This document shows positions 40,106-49,670 of a DNA stretch of 64,000 bases, piece by piece. Both the position numbers and the translations under genes were made by a program. The stretch's first letter is position 1. Every line of letters begins with the position of its first letter. Below the pieces are notes generated by a model. The model was given only the letters and a program-made list of their open reading frames with translations, did no database searches and was not told the DNA's origin. This DNA is from Leptolyngbya sp. Heron Island J (lineage in GTDB: Bacteria; Cyanobacteriota; Cyanobacteriia; Phormidesmidales; Phormidesmidaceae): assembly GCF_000482245.1 (NCBI RefSeq), contig NZ_AWNH01000047.1, positions 38,957 to 102,956 on the forward strand. Reading direction: 5' to 3'.

Positions 40106-41254
40106 GTGCCCCGCCGACTATCCCGCAATTCATCGTTGTTTTCGCGTACGTCCCGTCGTCGTTTTCTGCAAGGCTCTGCAGCAGCCCTGGCTGGAGTGGG
40201 GCTATCCAACTGCCGTCGTACCATTGGTGAGACCACAACGGCACCGGACAATACGTCTCCTAGTGATGATCCCCAAGCATCTGGTACTCTGCACATTTAC
40301 ACGTGGGCTGACTACACAGACGATGAGCTAGCCGCACAGTTTACCGAAGCTACCGGAATAGAGGTCAAAATTGACGTCTATGATTCCAATGAAACCATGT
40401 TGGCAAAAATGCAAGCTGGTGGCGGCGATAACTACAGCGTGATCTATCCGTCAGACTATATGGTGACTGAGATGATCGGTCTAGGCATGCTCACCGAGTT
40501 AGACAAGGCGCGTCTGGTGGGCATGGACAAGATTCGCGAGAAGTGGAAGAGCCCTGTCTACGATTCTGAGAATACCCACAGCATTCCCTTCAGTTGGGGG
40601 ACTACTGGGCTGCTCTACAATTCCGAAGTTTTAACAACGCCACCCACAGATTGGGACTACTTATGGGATAACCGGGATGTGCTCTCTCGAAAAATGACTC
40701 TGCTGGATGATGTCCGAGAAACAATGGGCGCAGTCCTAAGCTCTCTAGGCTATTCCTACAATGCGACTGATCCTGCTCAGCTGGAGGAAGCCTATCAGAA
40801 GCTGTTAGATCTCAAGCCCTCTCTGGCCTCTTTTAAGTCCTTTGGCTGGCAAGATGAGTTGCTCAGTGGTGATTTACTACTGTCCATGGTTTATTCGGTG
40901 GAAGGCATCCCGGTCAGTCTCGAAAATCCTAACTTTAAGTATGTAATTCCTGAGAGTGGAGCTTCGGTGTGGACAGACACCATGGTTATTCCGACATCCG
41001 CTCCTAATGTGGACGCTGCTTACGAGTGGATCAATTTCAATCTGCAACCTCAGGTTTCCAAGGAAACAGTGGAGCGACTCTTCTTTGCCACACCCAATGG
41101 AGAAGCCATGGCTATGCTCCCCCAAGATCTGTTAGATAACAAGAATTTGTTCCCCCCTGAAGATGTCTTGGCTAAGGCTGAAGGCATTGCTCCTGTAGGT
41201 GAGGAAGCCAATGCTCTTTATGATGAGTATTGGACTAAGGTTACTAGCGCCTAG
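40106..41254 (+). CDS. potD: Polyamine-binding periplasmic protein PotD, with twin-arginine signal
   Basis: A substrate-binding protein of the spermidine/putrescine type, with HIYTWADYTDDELAAQFTEATGI at the start of the mature part and acidic/aromatic residues (W, D) of the polyamine pocket. The N-terminus has a twin-arginine motif SRRRFLQG followed by a hydrophobic stretch, suggesting folded export by Tat. A Cys follows (SNC), but the residue before it is Asn, so lipidation is unlikely or atypical. The start is GTG 40106 after AGAGGAGA. potB follows after 5 bp. Confidence 0.92.
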   Translation: MPRRLSRNSSLFSRTSRRRFLQGSAAALAGVGLSNCRRTIGETTTAPDNTSPSDDPQASGTLHIYTWADYTDDELAAQFTEATGIEVKIDVYDSNETMLAKMQAGGGDNYSVIYPSDYMVTEMIGLGMLTELDKARLVGMDKIREKWKSPVYDSENTHSIPFSWGTTGLLYNSEVLTTPPTDWDYLWDNRDVLSRKMTLLDDVRETMGAVLSSLGYSYNATDPAQLEEAYQKLLDLKPSLASFKSFGWQDELLSGDLLLSMVYSVEGIPVSLENPNFKYVIPESGASVWTDTMVIPTSAPNVDAAYEWINFNLQPQVSKETVERLFFATPNGEAMAMLPQDLLDNKNLFPPEDVLAKAEGIAPVGEEANALYDEYWTKVTSA

Positions 41255-41259
41255 GGCAG

Positions 41260-42177
41260 ATGGATAGAGGGATTAAACCAACAGCGGCCTTGCCAAAAGC
41301 CATCAGTTTAGCTGCTGTTGGGCAAAGGGTGAGGGCTATTGCTAGGCCATTGGGGCTACTGGGGCCAGCCGGTGTGTGGCTACTGATGCTGGTAGTGCTC
41401 CCCACCTTACTAATCGGGGAGTTGAGTTTGGTGCCTGGTCTAAGGCCAGGCCAAGCAATTGAGAGCTATGGCTTGCTCAACTATTTGAGAATTTTAGAGC
41501 CGACTTATTTGCAGGTTTTACGGCGCTCGGCTACGTTTGCGACCGGCACAACATTGCTATGTTTAACCCTTGGGTTTCCGGTGGCTTACTGGCTGGCGCT
41601 GATGGCCCCAAAACGCTGGCGTAACTTGCTATTGGTGTTGTTTATTCTGCCCCTGTGGACCTCTTCTCTGTTGCGTACCTATGCGTGGATTACCCTACTA
41701 AGGCCATCAGGAGTGATTAATTTGGTGTTGAGTACCGTCGGGCTCCCGACCCAGGATTTGATGAATACTCACTGGGCAGTTTACATCGGGATGACTTACA
41801 GCTTCTTGCCTTACATGGTGCTGATTCTGTATGCCTCATTGGAGAAGTTAGATTTACAGCTGCTGGAGGCTGCTGCCGATTTGGGAGCTAACCCCCGTAT
41901 TGCTTTTTGGCGGGTGACGGTGCCTCAGACTTTGCCAGGAATTGCTGCAGGGTGTCTGCTGGTCTTTGTTACTAGTCTGGGGGATTTTGTGGTGCCAACT
42001 CTGCTAGGCGGACCCACAAGTATGACTATCTCTCGGCTAATTTATAACCAGTTTTTAGGCGTCGCTCGCAACTGGGGCTTTGGATCTGCGTTGAGTATGG
42101 TGCTGATTTTGATGGTGAGTTTAGCGATCGCACTATTGCTTAGATATGGCGATCGCAACCCTGAGATTTACTCATGA
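41260..42177 (+). CDS. potB: Polyamine ABC transporter permease PotB
   Basis: Six membrane helices are predicted, with the ABC-permease EAA loop (EAAADLGANPRIAFWRVTVPQ, about 205-225) that docks to PotA. The 305-aa length is typical. It overlaps potC by 4 bp (ATGA), indicating translational coupling. The start ATG lies 5 bp after the potD stop. Confidence 0.93.
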   Translation: MDRGIKPTAALPKAISLAAVGQRVRAIARPLGLLGPAGVWLLMLVVLPTLLIGELSLVPGLRPGQAIESYGLLNYLRILEPTYLQVLRRSATFATGTTLLCLTLGFPVAYWLALMAPKRWRNLLLVLFILPLWTSSLLRTYAWITLLRPSGVINLVLSTVGLPTQDLMNTHWAVYIGMTYSFLPYMVLILYASLEKLDLQLLEAAADLGANPRIAFWRVTVPQTLPGIAAGCLLVFVTSLGDFVVPTLLGGPTSMTISRLIYNQFLGVARNWGFGSALSMVLILMVSLAIALLLRYGDRNPEIYS

Positions 42178-42983
42178 AACCTGCTGTTCCCGCGAACCAA
42201 CAATCTGGCAGACGTCTGCCCTCATGGCAGGCTATTCTGACCCTGGCCATGTACAGCTTCATGTACATCCCGATTATTATCTTGGGGGTGTACAGCTTTA
42301 ATGAATCTCGGTACGGTGCCATTTGGCGGGGGTTTAGCTTAACCTGGTACCGCAAATTGCTAGGGGATGAACGGCTGTTTTTTGCCCTGGGCGATAGCCT
42401 CAAAATTGCTCTGTGTGCGGTGGCTGTGTCTTCAGTGCTTGGTACCCTGATGGCTGTCGGTCTTGCGAAATATCGTTTTCCAGGCAAGTCTCTCTACGTC
42501 GGCGTTTCCTATCTGCCTTTGATTATTCCAGACATTGCGATCGCAGTTGCTACTCTGGTGTTTCTGGCTTCGTTGGCTATTCCATTAAGTTTATGGACTG
42601 CGATCGCAGCCCACATGGTATTCTGCCTTGCCTATATCGCCGTTGTGGTTTCTAGCCGTCTCAAAGGACTCGACCCAAATTTGGAAGAAGCTGCTTTAGA
42701 CCTAGGAGCTACCCCTACCCAAGCACTGATTAAAGTCCTGATTCCACAGCTAGCCCCAGCGATTTTGTCCGGTTGTCTGCTGGCATTTGTACTGAGTATG
42801 GATGATTTACTCATTTCCAGCTTTACGGCAGGAGGGGCTAATCCCCTACCCATTGAAATTTTTAGCCGTGTTAAAACCGGGATTAAACCTGATATTAATG
42901 CCCTGAGTGTCCTGTTAATCTTAGCTTCAGGGCTGATTGCTGCTCTTTCAGAATATTTCCGCTATAAAAGCGAGCGGCTCTAA
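42174..42983 (+). CDS. potC: Polyamine ABC transporter permease PotC
   Basis: The second permease, with six predicted helices. Its EAA loop EAALDLGATPTQALIKVLIPQ (about 165-185) matches the PotC family. It ends with a membrane helix and a short basic tail. It completes the importer with potA, potD and potB. Confidence 0.93.
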   Translation: MKPAVPANQQSGRRLPSWQAILTLAMYSFMYIPIIILGVYSFNESRYGAIWRGFSLTWYRKLLGDERLFFALGDSLKIALCAVAVSSVLGTLMAVGLAKYRFPGKSLYVGVSYLPLIIPDIAIAVATLVFLASLAIPLSLWTAIAAHMVFCLAYIAVVVSSRLKGLDPNLEEAALDLGATPTQALIKVLIPQLAPAILSGCLLAFVLSMDDLLISSFTAGGANPLPIEIFSRVKTGIKPDINALSVLLILASGLIAALSEYFRYKSERL

Positions 42984-43204
42984 ATACACAATGATGGGTC
43001 TCCAGTGACTGCTCCCAAAACTATTGAAACTATTGTCTTGTCAGAAGCAAATCAAATCACCTAAAAAGGTGGCAAAGATCACAAAAATATGACTTGAGAA
43101 TCACGGTCAAAGTCTTGCCTGGAAAGCATATTAGGGATAGACATAAAAGCTCTCTTCAACGACTTTATGACTCTTATCCTGTAGTTGTCCCTGGAGTAAG
43201 TGCC

Positions 43205-43405
43205 ATGCTAAGTAGCAATGCAAAGACTCAATCCCTTGAAAGTCTCATGCAAACAATCTTGACTCGCCGTCGGATTAGTCGAGAAACTCAGCATGTGCTC
43301 ATGGACTCCCTCCTGGGCAAAACTCAGTTAAATAGACATGAACAAGCCCAGGTACAAGCAATATTTGAGGCCATTACTCAAGGGCGACTGCGGGTCATTG
43401 ACTAA
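43205..43405 (+). CDS. Small hypothetical helical protein (66 aa)
   Basis: From ATG 43205 the frame gives a compact all-helical protein (SLESLMQTILTRRRISRETQHVLMDSLLGKTQLNRHEQAQVQAIFEAI, described by position 8-55). A TTG at 43094 would add 37 residues of unlike composition and is not preferred. The pattern of short cyanobacterial helical proteins is familiar but no function is known. It converges on the Psb35-like gene with an 8-bp gap. Confidence 0.6.
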   Translation: MLSSNAKTQSLESLMQTILTRRRISRETQHVLMDSLLGKTQLNRHEQAQVQAIFEAITQGRLRVID

Positions 43406-43413
43406 CGTTCTGC

Positions 43414-43629
43414 CTACTTACTGTCAGTGCTGTCGCCTTCACCATCTTGGCCCTCAACATCTGGAATAAAGTCGGGTCGGGCCGCATCTTCCCAGCCAGG
43501 AGGGCGTTTGGAGTTATACCAGGCCAGAGAGCCAATTCCGACTGCCGCCAAGAATCCTACAACGTAGACAAGTTGGAAGTAGTACATAGGAATGCCAGAC
43601 GCACCTGCTTCCCCGAATAAAAATGCCAT
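43414..43629 (-). CDS. Psb35-like photosystem II assembly protein (71 aa)
   Basis: A single membrane helix (about 16-38, FQLVYVVGFLAAVGIGSLAWY) is followed by the motif WYNSKRPPGWED and an acidic tail. This order fits Psb35 (Ssl2148 of Synechocystis), a small protein that stabilises the CP47 module and high-light-inducible proteins during photosystem II assembly. I identify it by pattern, without alignment. The acidic tail is longer than I would expect. The next gene downstream on the other strand gives no further clue. Confidence 0.5.
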   Translation of the reverse strand: MAFLFGEAGASGIPMYYFQLVYVVGFLAAVGIGSLAWYNSKRPPGWEDAARPDFIPDVEGQDGEGDSTDSK

Positions 43630-43697
43630 AAACAGGTTTATCCTCTGCTAGCGAATGTGTTTAAGTGGGTATACCGTATTTTTAAGTTATTTATAGT

Positions 43698-46049
43698 TTA
43701 CTCTGCTGGTGGCGCTGAATCTACTGGCGCAGGGGCGACCGGTGCTGGCGCAGGGGCGACTGGTGCAGGAGCCACCGGAGGAGCCGGGGCCGCAGGCGCA
43801 GGTGCTGCTACCGGGGGGGCAGGTTCTACTGGCGCAGGCGCTATTGGGGCCGCAGGCGCAGGCGCGGGCGCTACCGGAGCCGGGGCCGGCGCTGCTGAGG
43901 TCGGGGCCGGCGCTGGGGCCGATACCGATCGACCCCCTGATGTCGCAGGGGTTGGACGACTAGTCGGGGCAGGCTCAGTTGCCGCAGTTGGCGCTGGAGT
44001 TGGGACTGGATCAGGCGCAACAGGTTCAGACCGTTGGGGCGGTGGAGCTGGCGACTCGGACTGACTGGAAGACCGGCTGCCTGCTTTGTCTGCAACCACT
44101 TTCCCAGGTTTGATCGGCTTTGCTTCAATAGATCCCTCACGACCCGACAATCGCGGTAGCTCTGGAAATTTTTCTACTGGGAGATCATCGATAAATTGGG
44201 AAACAAACTCCTGCCATGCATGGGCCGCTGTACTGCTGGCACCTCGGGTCGGGCTACTATCGTCATTCCCAAACCAAACCCCGACTACTAACTGAGGAGT
44301 AAAGCCAATAAACCAGAGGTCCCGGTTTTTCTCAGAAGTCCCGGTTTTACCAGCTATCTGTCGACCACTGATGTAGGCATTGCTGCCGGTTCCTCCTTCA
44401 ACAACACTGCGCATCATCCAAGTCATGATGGCCGCTGAGTCCTCGTCAATGGCAGTCTCAGGTTCGTCCAAAAACTCATAGAGAACTTCGCCAGCGCGGT
44501 TGGTAATACGCTTAATGCCGTGGCTATCAATATGCTTGCCGTTTGCCGCTAGCGTGCCATAGGCACTGGTCAGTTCTAACAAGTTGACTTCAGAAGAGCC
44601 CAGGGCTAGAGAATAGGCGGGCAGTAAATCTGACTTAATGCCCATGCGTTTTGCCAGGTCAATGACTGGCTCAAAGCCAATATCTACCAGCACTTTAACG
44701 GCTACGATATTGATGGATGAGGCTAGGGCTTTTCTCAGCTCAACATTGCCACTGAAACGCTCGCCGTAGTTTTTGGGTTCATAGCCGTCAACTACATAGC
44801 GGGCATCAACATAGTCCTTGTAGGGGGACATTCCACTTGCGATCGCAGCGCTATAAACAAAGGCTTTAAATGTAGATCCGGGCTGTCGCTGAGCTTGAGT
44901 TACCCGATTAAACTGACTTTCTTCAAAATCAGTACCCCCCACCATGGCATGCACCTGGCCTGTCTTAGGATTCAGCGCCACAATTGAACCCTGCTCAAAC
45001 CGTTGCCAGGTTCCATATTCTTCCAGGACTTCTTCAAGGGTTGTTTCAGCTGCCCGCTGCCATTGGGGTTTGAGGGTGGTTTCCACCACTAACCCACCCG
45101 CTTCAATATCCTCTTGAGAAATCAGCTTAGGTAGCTGTTTCTGTACATAGATAGTGAAATACGGAAACTCACTGTACAAAAACTTGGGCTCATTAGGTGT
45201 GGTTGCCACCTCACTCCGGTAAGCAGTATTCGCCTGAGCTTGGGAAATCACACCATTGGCTAACATCCGGCTAATGACCTTATCTCGCTGTTGACGAGCC
45301 GCCTCTTCATCCACCAGGGGTGAGTAAAAACTGGGCGCTGGAGCCATACCAGCAATGAGTGCAATTTCAGATACCGTCAGCTCTTCCACCGACTTACCAA
45401 AGTAAATCCAGGCAGCATCAGCCACACCATAGGCACCTGCCCCCAGGTACACCAGATTTAAATATCGTTCAAGGATCTTTTCTTTACCCAGCTCCTTCTC
45501 CAATTTGTAAGCCAACAGGGCTTCTCGAAACTTACGCTGGAAGCTTCGATCTTGATCGAGAAAAATAATTCGAGCCACCTGCTGGGTAATCGTACTAGCA
45601 CCCTCCACTAACTGACGATTACGCAAATTAGAATTTATGGCCCGAGCAATGCCTTTGTAGTCAATGCCATTGTGCTCATAAAACCGACGATCCTCAGAAG
45701 CAATAAATCCTTGAACCAGAGTGTCAGGAATCTTGTCATATTCAAGATATTCCTGAGTTGCCGGTCCAATTTTCTGGAGTACGCTGTTATCGTCTGCCTT
45801 GATGGTGATGGTACCTGTACGCGCAAACGTCAGCGCATCAGATACATCAGGTAAGTTGGCATCTGCTTCCTGCCAAAAGCGATAGCCACGGGTAACTGGA
45901 CCAGCTATCCCCGCTCCTACCAATAGAGTCAGCCAAAATAAAAAGCTTTGATATAAAGGCTTAGGCTGTTTCTGCTTAATGACCCGAGCAGTTGCCACTG
46001 CAGCTGGTTTGCGCCGATCGCGTTTGACTCTACCAATCCAATTCGCCAC
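43698..46049 (-). CDS. Class A penicillin-binding protein with Pro/Ala-rich C-terminal tail
   Basis: A bifunctional peptidoglycan synthase. A membrane anchor lies at about 33-50, then the transglycosylase domain (about 85-270, with EDRRFYEHNGID and the GASTITQQ motif), then the transpeptidase with STFK, SSIN and KTGTSE motifs (to about 640). The last 130 residues are a Pro/Ala/Val tail built from PAP, APVAPAP-type repeats, encoded by a low-complexity GC-rich run (43700-44000). Such tails are disordered and may span the peptidoglycan. The ordering matches PBP1A-like cyanobacterial enzymes. Confidence 0.93.
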   Translation of the reverse strand: MANWIGRVKRDRRKPAAVATARVIKQKQPKPLYQSFLFWLTLLVGAGIAGPVTRGYRFWQEADANLPDVSDALTFARTGTITIKADDNSVLQKIGPATQEYLEYDKIPDTLVQGFIASEDRRFYEHNGIDYKGIARAINSNLRNRQLVEGASTITQQVARIIFLDQDRSFQRKFREALLAYKLEKELGKEKILERYLNLVYLGAGAYGVADAAWIYFGKSVEELTVSEIALIAGMAPAPSFYSPLVDEEAARQQRDKVISRMLANGVISQAQANTAYRSEVATTPNEPKFLYSEFPYFTIYVQKQLPKLISQEDIEAGGLVVETTLKPQWQRAAETTLEEVLEEYGTWQRFEQGSIVALNPKTGQVHAMVGGTDFEESQFNRVTQAQRQPGSTFKAFVYSAAIASGMSPYKDYVDARYVVDGYEPKNYGERFSGNVELRKALASSINIVAVKVLVDIGFEPVIDLAKRMGIKSDLLPAYSLALGSSEVNLLELTSAYGTLAANGKHIDSHGIKRITNRAGEVLYEFLDEPETAIDEDSAAIMTWMMRSVVEGGTGSNAYISGRQIAGKTGTSEKNRDLWFIGFTPQLVVGVWFGNDDSSPTRGASSTAAHAWQEFVSQFIDDLPVEKFPELPRLSGREGSIEAKPIKPGKVVADKAGSRSSSQSESPAPPPQRSEPVAPDPVPTPAPTAATEPAPTSRPTPATSGGRSVSAPAPAPTSAAPAPAPVAPAPAPAAPIAPAPVEPAPPVAAPAPAAPAPPVAPAPVAPAPAPVAPAPVDSAPPAE

Positions 46050-46203
46050 GTTAAAGAAACCCTTACCTAACCCATCGTTTTGGAAATGGTTAACTCGCTA
46101 GCACATATTAATTAGCTGTGCGGCAAGCCTTTGCACCTGAAATTACACAAATCTAGGTTGACACATATCTTGATGTATCTGCAAAAGGCTATCAAAAACC
46201 GGC

Positions 46204-47220
46204 CTAACTCAGCAAATAATCAGTATGGCCAAGCGCTAAACCTAAAATCAACATGCCGAGCACCAAAAATGGCTGAGCACTGGCTTGATATTTCACATCG
46301 TTTGCCAGTGGATCTCGTAAAAAGTACATGTCTTGAAAGGTGATCTGCGGAATAATCATCAAGATCAGCAGCACCGCATAAAGATTTTTATGAATAGCGA
46401 TTAGATAGGCGGCCATGCCCGCTTGAAAAATATCGATCATGAGAACACAAATCCAAGCAGCTGTGCCTACTCCAAACATTACGGGCAGCGATTTCAAACC
46501 CAAGGCCTTATCGCCTTCTACGCTCTTAAAGTCATTGACTACAGCAATGCCTAACCCAGCCATGCTATATATCAGTGTTAAAACTATGACTGTCGGATTA
46601 AGTTGACCAAATAAGGCATGACCGGCCCACCAGGGCAATGCAATATAGCTAGCCCCCAACGCATAGTTACCTAACCATCCGTTTTGCTTGAGCTTGAGCG
46701 GTGGCGCAGAGTAGATGTAAGACACTAGCGAACCACCGATGGCCAGGGCTGTCAGGATAGGAAAGTCATGATTGGCCCAGCGATCTAACCCATAAGAAAC
46801 AGCGATACCACTGAGTAAGAGCACCCAAATTTGTACCTGCACTTGTCCTAGACCAATTGCGCCCGAAGGAATCGGTCGATAGGGCTCATTGATGGCATCA
46901 AGCTCGCGATCGTAGTAGTCGTTAATGGTCTGGGTGTAGCCAGTTAGCAAGGGGCCAGCCATCAACATACAAGCTAGGGATGCCAACAGATGGTCAACGC
47001 TCCAGACAAAATGCCCCGAGGATGCTGCTCCACAAAGCACTCCCCAAATCAAAGGAATCCAGGTAATCGGCTTCATCAATTGGAGACGGATTTTCCAAAT
47101 GGACGTTTCACCATCTGAAGCGCCCTTCATACCCAATAGTTGCCGCGCCTTGGAGCCCTCTGATGTGGATGCTGGCTTGTCATCGGAACTGGATGTCACT
47201 GAAGCAGGATTGTCAGCCAT
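46204..47220 (-). CDS. chlG: Chlorophyll a synthase
   Basis: ChlG esterifies chlorophyllide a with geranylgeranyl or phytyl diphosphate in the thylakoid membrane. The UbiA-type Asp motif NDYYDRELDAINEPYRPIPSG (about 120-140) and the second Asp motif NDFKSVEGDKALGLKSLP are present, with about nine hydrophobic helices. The N-terminal 45 residues are Ser/Thr-rich and polar. The 338-aa length is typical. It lies just downstream of get3d on the same strand (51-bp gap), an arrangement seen in cyanobacteria. Confidence 0.97.
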   Translation of the reverse strand: MADNPASVTSSSDDKPASTSEGSKARQLLGMKGASDGETSIWKIRLQLMKPITWIPLIWGVLCGAASSGHFVWSVDHLLASLACMLMAGPLLTGYTQTINDYYDRELDAINEPYRPIPSGAIGLGQVQVQIWVLLLSGIAVSYGLDRWANHDFPILTALAIGGSLVSYIYSAPPLKLKQNGWLGNYALGASYIALPWWAGHALFGQLNPTVIVLTLIYSMAGLGIAVVNDFKSVEGDKALGLKSLPVMFGVGTAAWICVLMIDIFQAGMAAYLIAIHKNLYAVLLILMIIPQITFQDMYFLRDPLANDVKYQASAQPFLVLGMLILGLALGHTDYLLS

Positions 47221-47271
47221 GGCTTAAATGCTACTAGCGGTAATATTAACGACAATGGTTTAGTAAATAGC

Positions 47272-48357
47272 CTATCCAAAAGACAGGATGAGGTAGTCAG
47301 CTTGAAACTTAGCTCCTGTCACCGGACGCCCCTGAAGACCATCAGGCAGTTTTAGATTACGACGCTGGTCGCCTGCCTCAATGGTGACCTCTGGCCCATA
47401 TTGAGTTAATTGAATCTGCTTTTTGTCAAAGCTAGGCAAAAACAGACGAACCGTGTTGGTGGATAAATCAATATCTACGGGAGCTGGGACTGAGGGGACA
47501 GCTGTATAGTCGGGCAAAGCATCAATCAAGGACGACCAGTTACCCTGGGGCAGAACATGCACGGGTAATGGCTCAAACTCTTGGCTGCCAGCAGCCCGGT
47601 TGAGTAAAATGCCAGCGACTGTCATTTCTATCTGTTGGGCGGCCCCCCACAAATAGCGGGCTGTTGCGATCTCGCCCGGTTCTCCACTAGATACCAGATA
47701 GGCCCGAACCCGCATGGGATTTTTGACTGCAGCAATACCCTGGGTTACCCAGTTTGTTGTTTCCGCTACTTGGGGTTGATCAAACACATCCCCCGACATG
47801 CCGCTACTGAGTACGGCCCCAGCAATGGGCTGCACAAATGGCATCACTGCCTTAGAAAATTGCGATGTCTGAAATACTTGCTTAAACCGACGAAAATACC
47901 AGTCGATACCAGCGGGCATCCCCCACATGCGCAGACTGGCCTGATTGCCAGGGCCATCGTGGACGATGACATCATAGTCACCACAGGCATCATATTCCCG
48001 CAGGGCATTCAAAGTCAGAGCTTGATCCATGCCCGGTAGCAAACTCAGCTCCTGGCCGTACACTGCCTTAAAGAAAGGGTCGCGCAGGTATTTAGCTTCC
48101 AGTTCTTTTAATTGCTGCCAGTTTTGCTCTAGCAGTTGCGTAAACTGCAGCTGCATTGCCCATAAGTTCAGAGCTACTGCAGCCGGAGTTGCTGTCACGT
48201 CATGCCCTAGCAGCAGACTAAATGCAGGGCCTGCATCCTCACTGACTAGCAAGACACGCTGACCTTGGGCTGACAGCTTTTTAGCGGTTGCGATCGCGCA
48301 TGTTGAACGACCGCTGCCCCCTTTACCTAAAAACGTAAGAATTAACGCCATCAGCAA
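47272..48357 (-). CDS. Get3d-type ArsA-like ATPase with alpha-crystallin-like C-terminal domain
   Basis: The ATPase domain (about 1-280) begins with a deviant P-loop GKGGSGRST: the signature lysine is present, but Arg replaces the second, canonical P-loop Lys. The segment VIVHDGPGNQASLRMWGMPAG is the switch region. The last 80 residues (about 282-361) read as an alpha-crystallin-like beta domain (VRLFLPSFDKKQIQLTQYG), the hallmark of Get3d, a Get3 relative linked to photosynthetic organisms. Its client is not known for certain. ATG 48351 is an alternative start. petP, get3d and chlG lie in tandem. Confidence 0.85.
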   Translation of the reverse strand: MLMALILTFLGKGGSGRSTCAIATAKKLSAQGQRVLLVSEDAGPAFSLLLGHDVTATPAAVALNLWAMQLQFTQLLEQNWQQLKELEAKYLRDPFFKAVYGQELSLLPGMDQALTLNALREYDACGDYDVIVHDGPGNQASLRMWGMPAGIDWYFRRFKQVFQTSQFSKAVMPFVQPIAGAVLSSGMSGDVFDQPQVAETTNWVTQGIAAVKNPMRVRAYLVSSGEPGEIATARYLWGAAQQIEMTVAGILLNRAAGSQEFEPLPVHVLPQGNWSSLIDALPDYTAVPSVPAPVDIDLSTNTVRLFLPSFDKKQIQLTQYGPEVTIEAGDQRRNLKLPDGLQGRPVTGAKFQADYLILSFG

Positions 48358-48399
48358 ATACTACAGAATTAGCGTGGTTTTACCATCTGTCTCAATATA

Positions 48400-48421
48400 G
48401 GGCACCTGTATTGAGGTGCCC
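48400..48421. other. Stem-loop between petP and get3d
   Basis: A perfect 8-bp inverted repeat GGGCACCT/AGGTGCCC with a 6-nt loop. It lies in the 96-bp gap between petP and get3d (both minus strand). No U-run of terminator quality follows, so it may act as an attenuator or RNA-stability hairpin. Confidence 0.5.
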
Positions 48422-48453
48422 CATACACGTTAACCACTCAAACAAAACCTGGT

Positions 48454-48654
48454 TTAGTTGGTGAGTTTCAGCTCATCTTCAAAAAACCAGCTTGAAAATT
48501 GATCTGAAAATTCAACTACAACGCCAACACCACTGCCGTCCACCATCTTGAACTTTGTCACCGTACCTTCTTGCCCTAGACGCTTGGCAACGTTACCAGA
48601 CACCCGATCCCTGACCCGTATCACCTTTACCTTCTGTCCGATATCCAATGCCAT
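48454..48654 (-). CDS. petP: Cytochrome b6f-associated subunit PetP (DUF2862)
   Basis: The 66-aa SH3-like protein has the family pattern IGQKVKVIRVRDRV, then GTVTKFKMVDGSGVGVVVEFSD and a C-terminal WFFEDEL. PetP (Ssr2998 type) is a peripheral regulator of cytochrome b6f that influences linear electron flow. The gene is preceded by a good GGAGGAG ribosome-binding site. It is first of the petP-get3d-chlG array and divergent from hisF (160-bp spacer). I call it by pattern; DUF2862 paralogues exist. Confidence 0.72.
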   Translation of the reverse strand: MALDIGQKVKVIRVRDRVSGNVAKRLGQEGTVTKFKMVDGSGVGVVVEFSDQFSSWFFEDELKLTN

Positions 48655-48814
48655 GCTCCAATCTCCTCCTCTCTGAGTAAAATTGACGGGTATATTAAGA
48701 ATTAAAACTAACCCTCAGTTTATCAGTGTCTTGCGCTTTGTAAGCTATCCTGAGGAACTGTTGCTGAAGCTATTTCAGCCAAATTTTATAAATGATCAAT
48801 CTACGGAAGCACCT

Positions 48815-49576
48815 ATGCTGGCTAAGCGAATTTTGCCCTGTCTCGATGTCAAAGCAGGTCGAGTTGTAAAAGGTGTTAACTTCGTAGAACTAAAAGATGC
48901 AGGTGACCCCGTTGAGTTGGCACAAGCTTATAATCAGGCTGGAGCTGATGAGCTAGTCTTTTTAGACATCACAGCTACCCACGAAGACCGCAGCATAATT
49001 TTTGATGTTGTTCACCGCACTGCTGAGCAGGTTTTTATTCCACTCACCGTAGGAGGTGGCGTTAATTCAGTTGACACCATCAAACAACTTTTACGTGCTG
49101 GGGCTGATAAAGTTAGCATCAATTCTGCAGCTGTCCGCAATCCCGATTTTATCCAAGCTGCTAGTCAGCGGTTTGGTAATCAGTGCATTGTCGTTGCCAT
49201 TGATGCCAAACGTCGACCTGACGCATCAGGATGGGACGTTTTTGTGCGAGGCGGTCGGGAAAATACTGGACTAGATGCCACTACCTGGGCGCAAGACGTC
49301 GTCGCCCGAGGGGCTGGAGAATTGCTGGTAACCAGTATGGATGCCGATGGCACCAAGGCTGGTTATGACTTAGAACTAACACGCACTATTGCCGAAGCTG
49401 TCAATGTTCCAGTGATCGCCTCTGGGGGAGCTGGAACTTGCGACCATATTCACGAAGCACTTACCGATGGCAAAGCAGAAGCTGCCTTATTGGCTTCACT
49501 GTTGCACTACGGTGAGCTGACCGTCGCAGAAATCAAAACCTACTTAGCCAATCAGAAAATTAATATTAGGCCTTGA
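48815..49576 (+). CDS. hisF: Imidazole glycerol phosphate synthase cyclase subunit
   Basis: HisF closes the imidazole ring in histidine synthesis, forming AICAR, together with HisH. The TIM barrel starts [20 protein letters not shown] with catalytic Asp 11; the second Asp is in VVAIDAKR and the phosphate loops are GGGV and SGGAG. The start ATG 48815 gives 253 aa, exactly the family length; an upstream GTG frame (48683) adds 44 unrelated residues and is rejected. No other his gene is nearby. Confidence 0.97.
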   Translation: MLAKRILPCLDVKAGRVVKGVNFVELKDAGDPVELAQAYNQAGADELVFLDITATHEDRSIIFDVVHRTAEQVFIPLTVGGGVNSVDTIKQLLRAGADKVSINSAAVRNPDFIQAASQRFGNQCIVVAIDAKRRPDASGWDVFVRGGRENTGLDATTWAQDVVARGAGELLVTSMDADGTKAGYDLELTRTIAEAVNVPVIASGGAGTCDHIHEALTDGKAEAALLASLLHYGELTVAEIKTYLANQKINIRP

Positions 49577-49670
49577 CCCACAACTAAGTTCAGTCAAGTC
49601 TTTAAGTCTGGGCGTGTCAGGCAATCCAGTAGAGTGATTGTGAAAAAAAACTGCCAATTAAGGCACTTTT

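Noticed and set aside
43657..44064. Gly/Ala-rich plus-strand frame
   Set aside because: It is the mirror of the Pro/Ala tail of the class A PBP; low-complexity codons read in the opposite strand.
48683..48814. N-terminal extension of hisF from GTG 48683
   Set aside because: Adds 44 residues not found in HisF; ATG 48815 gives the exact family length.
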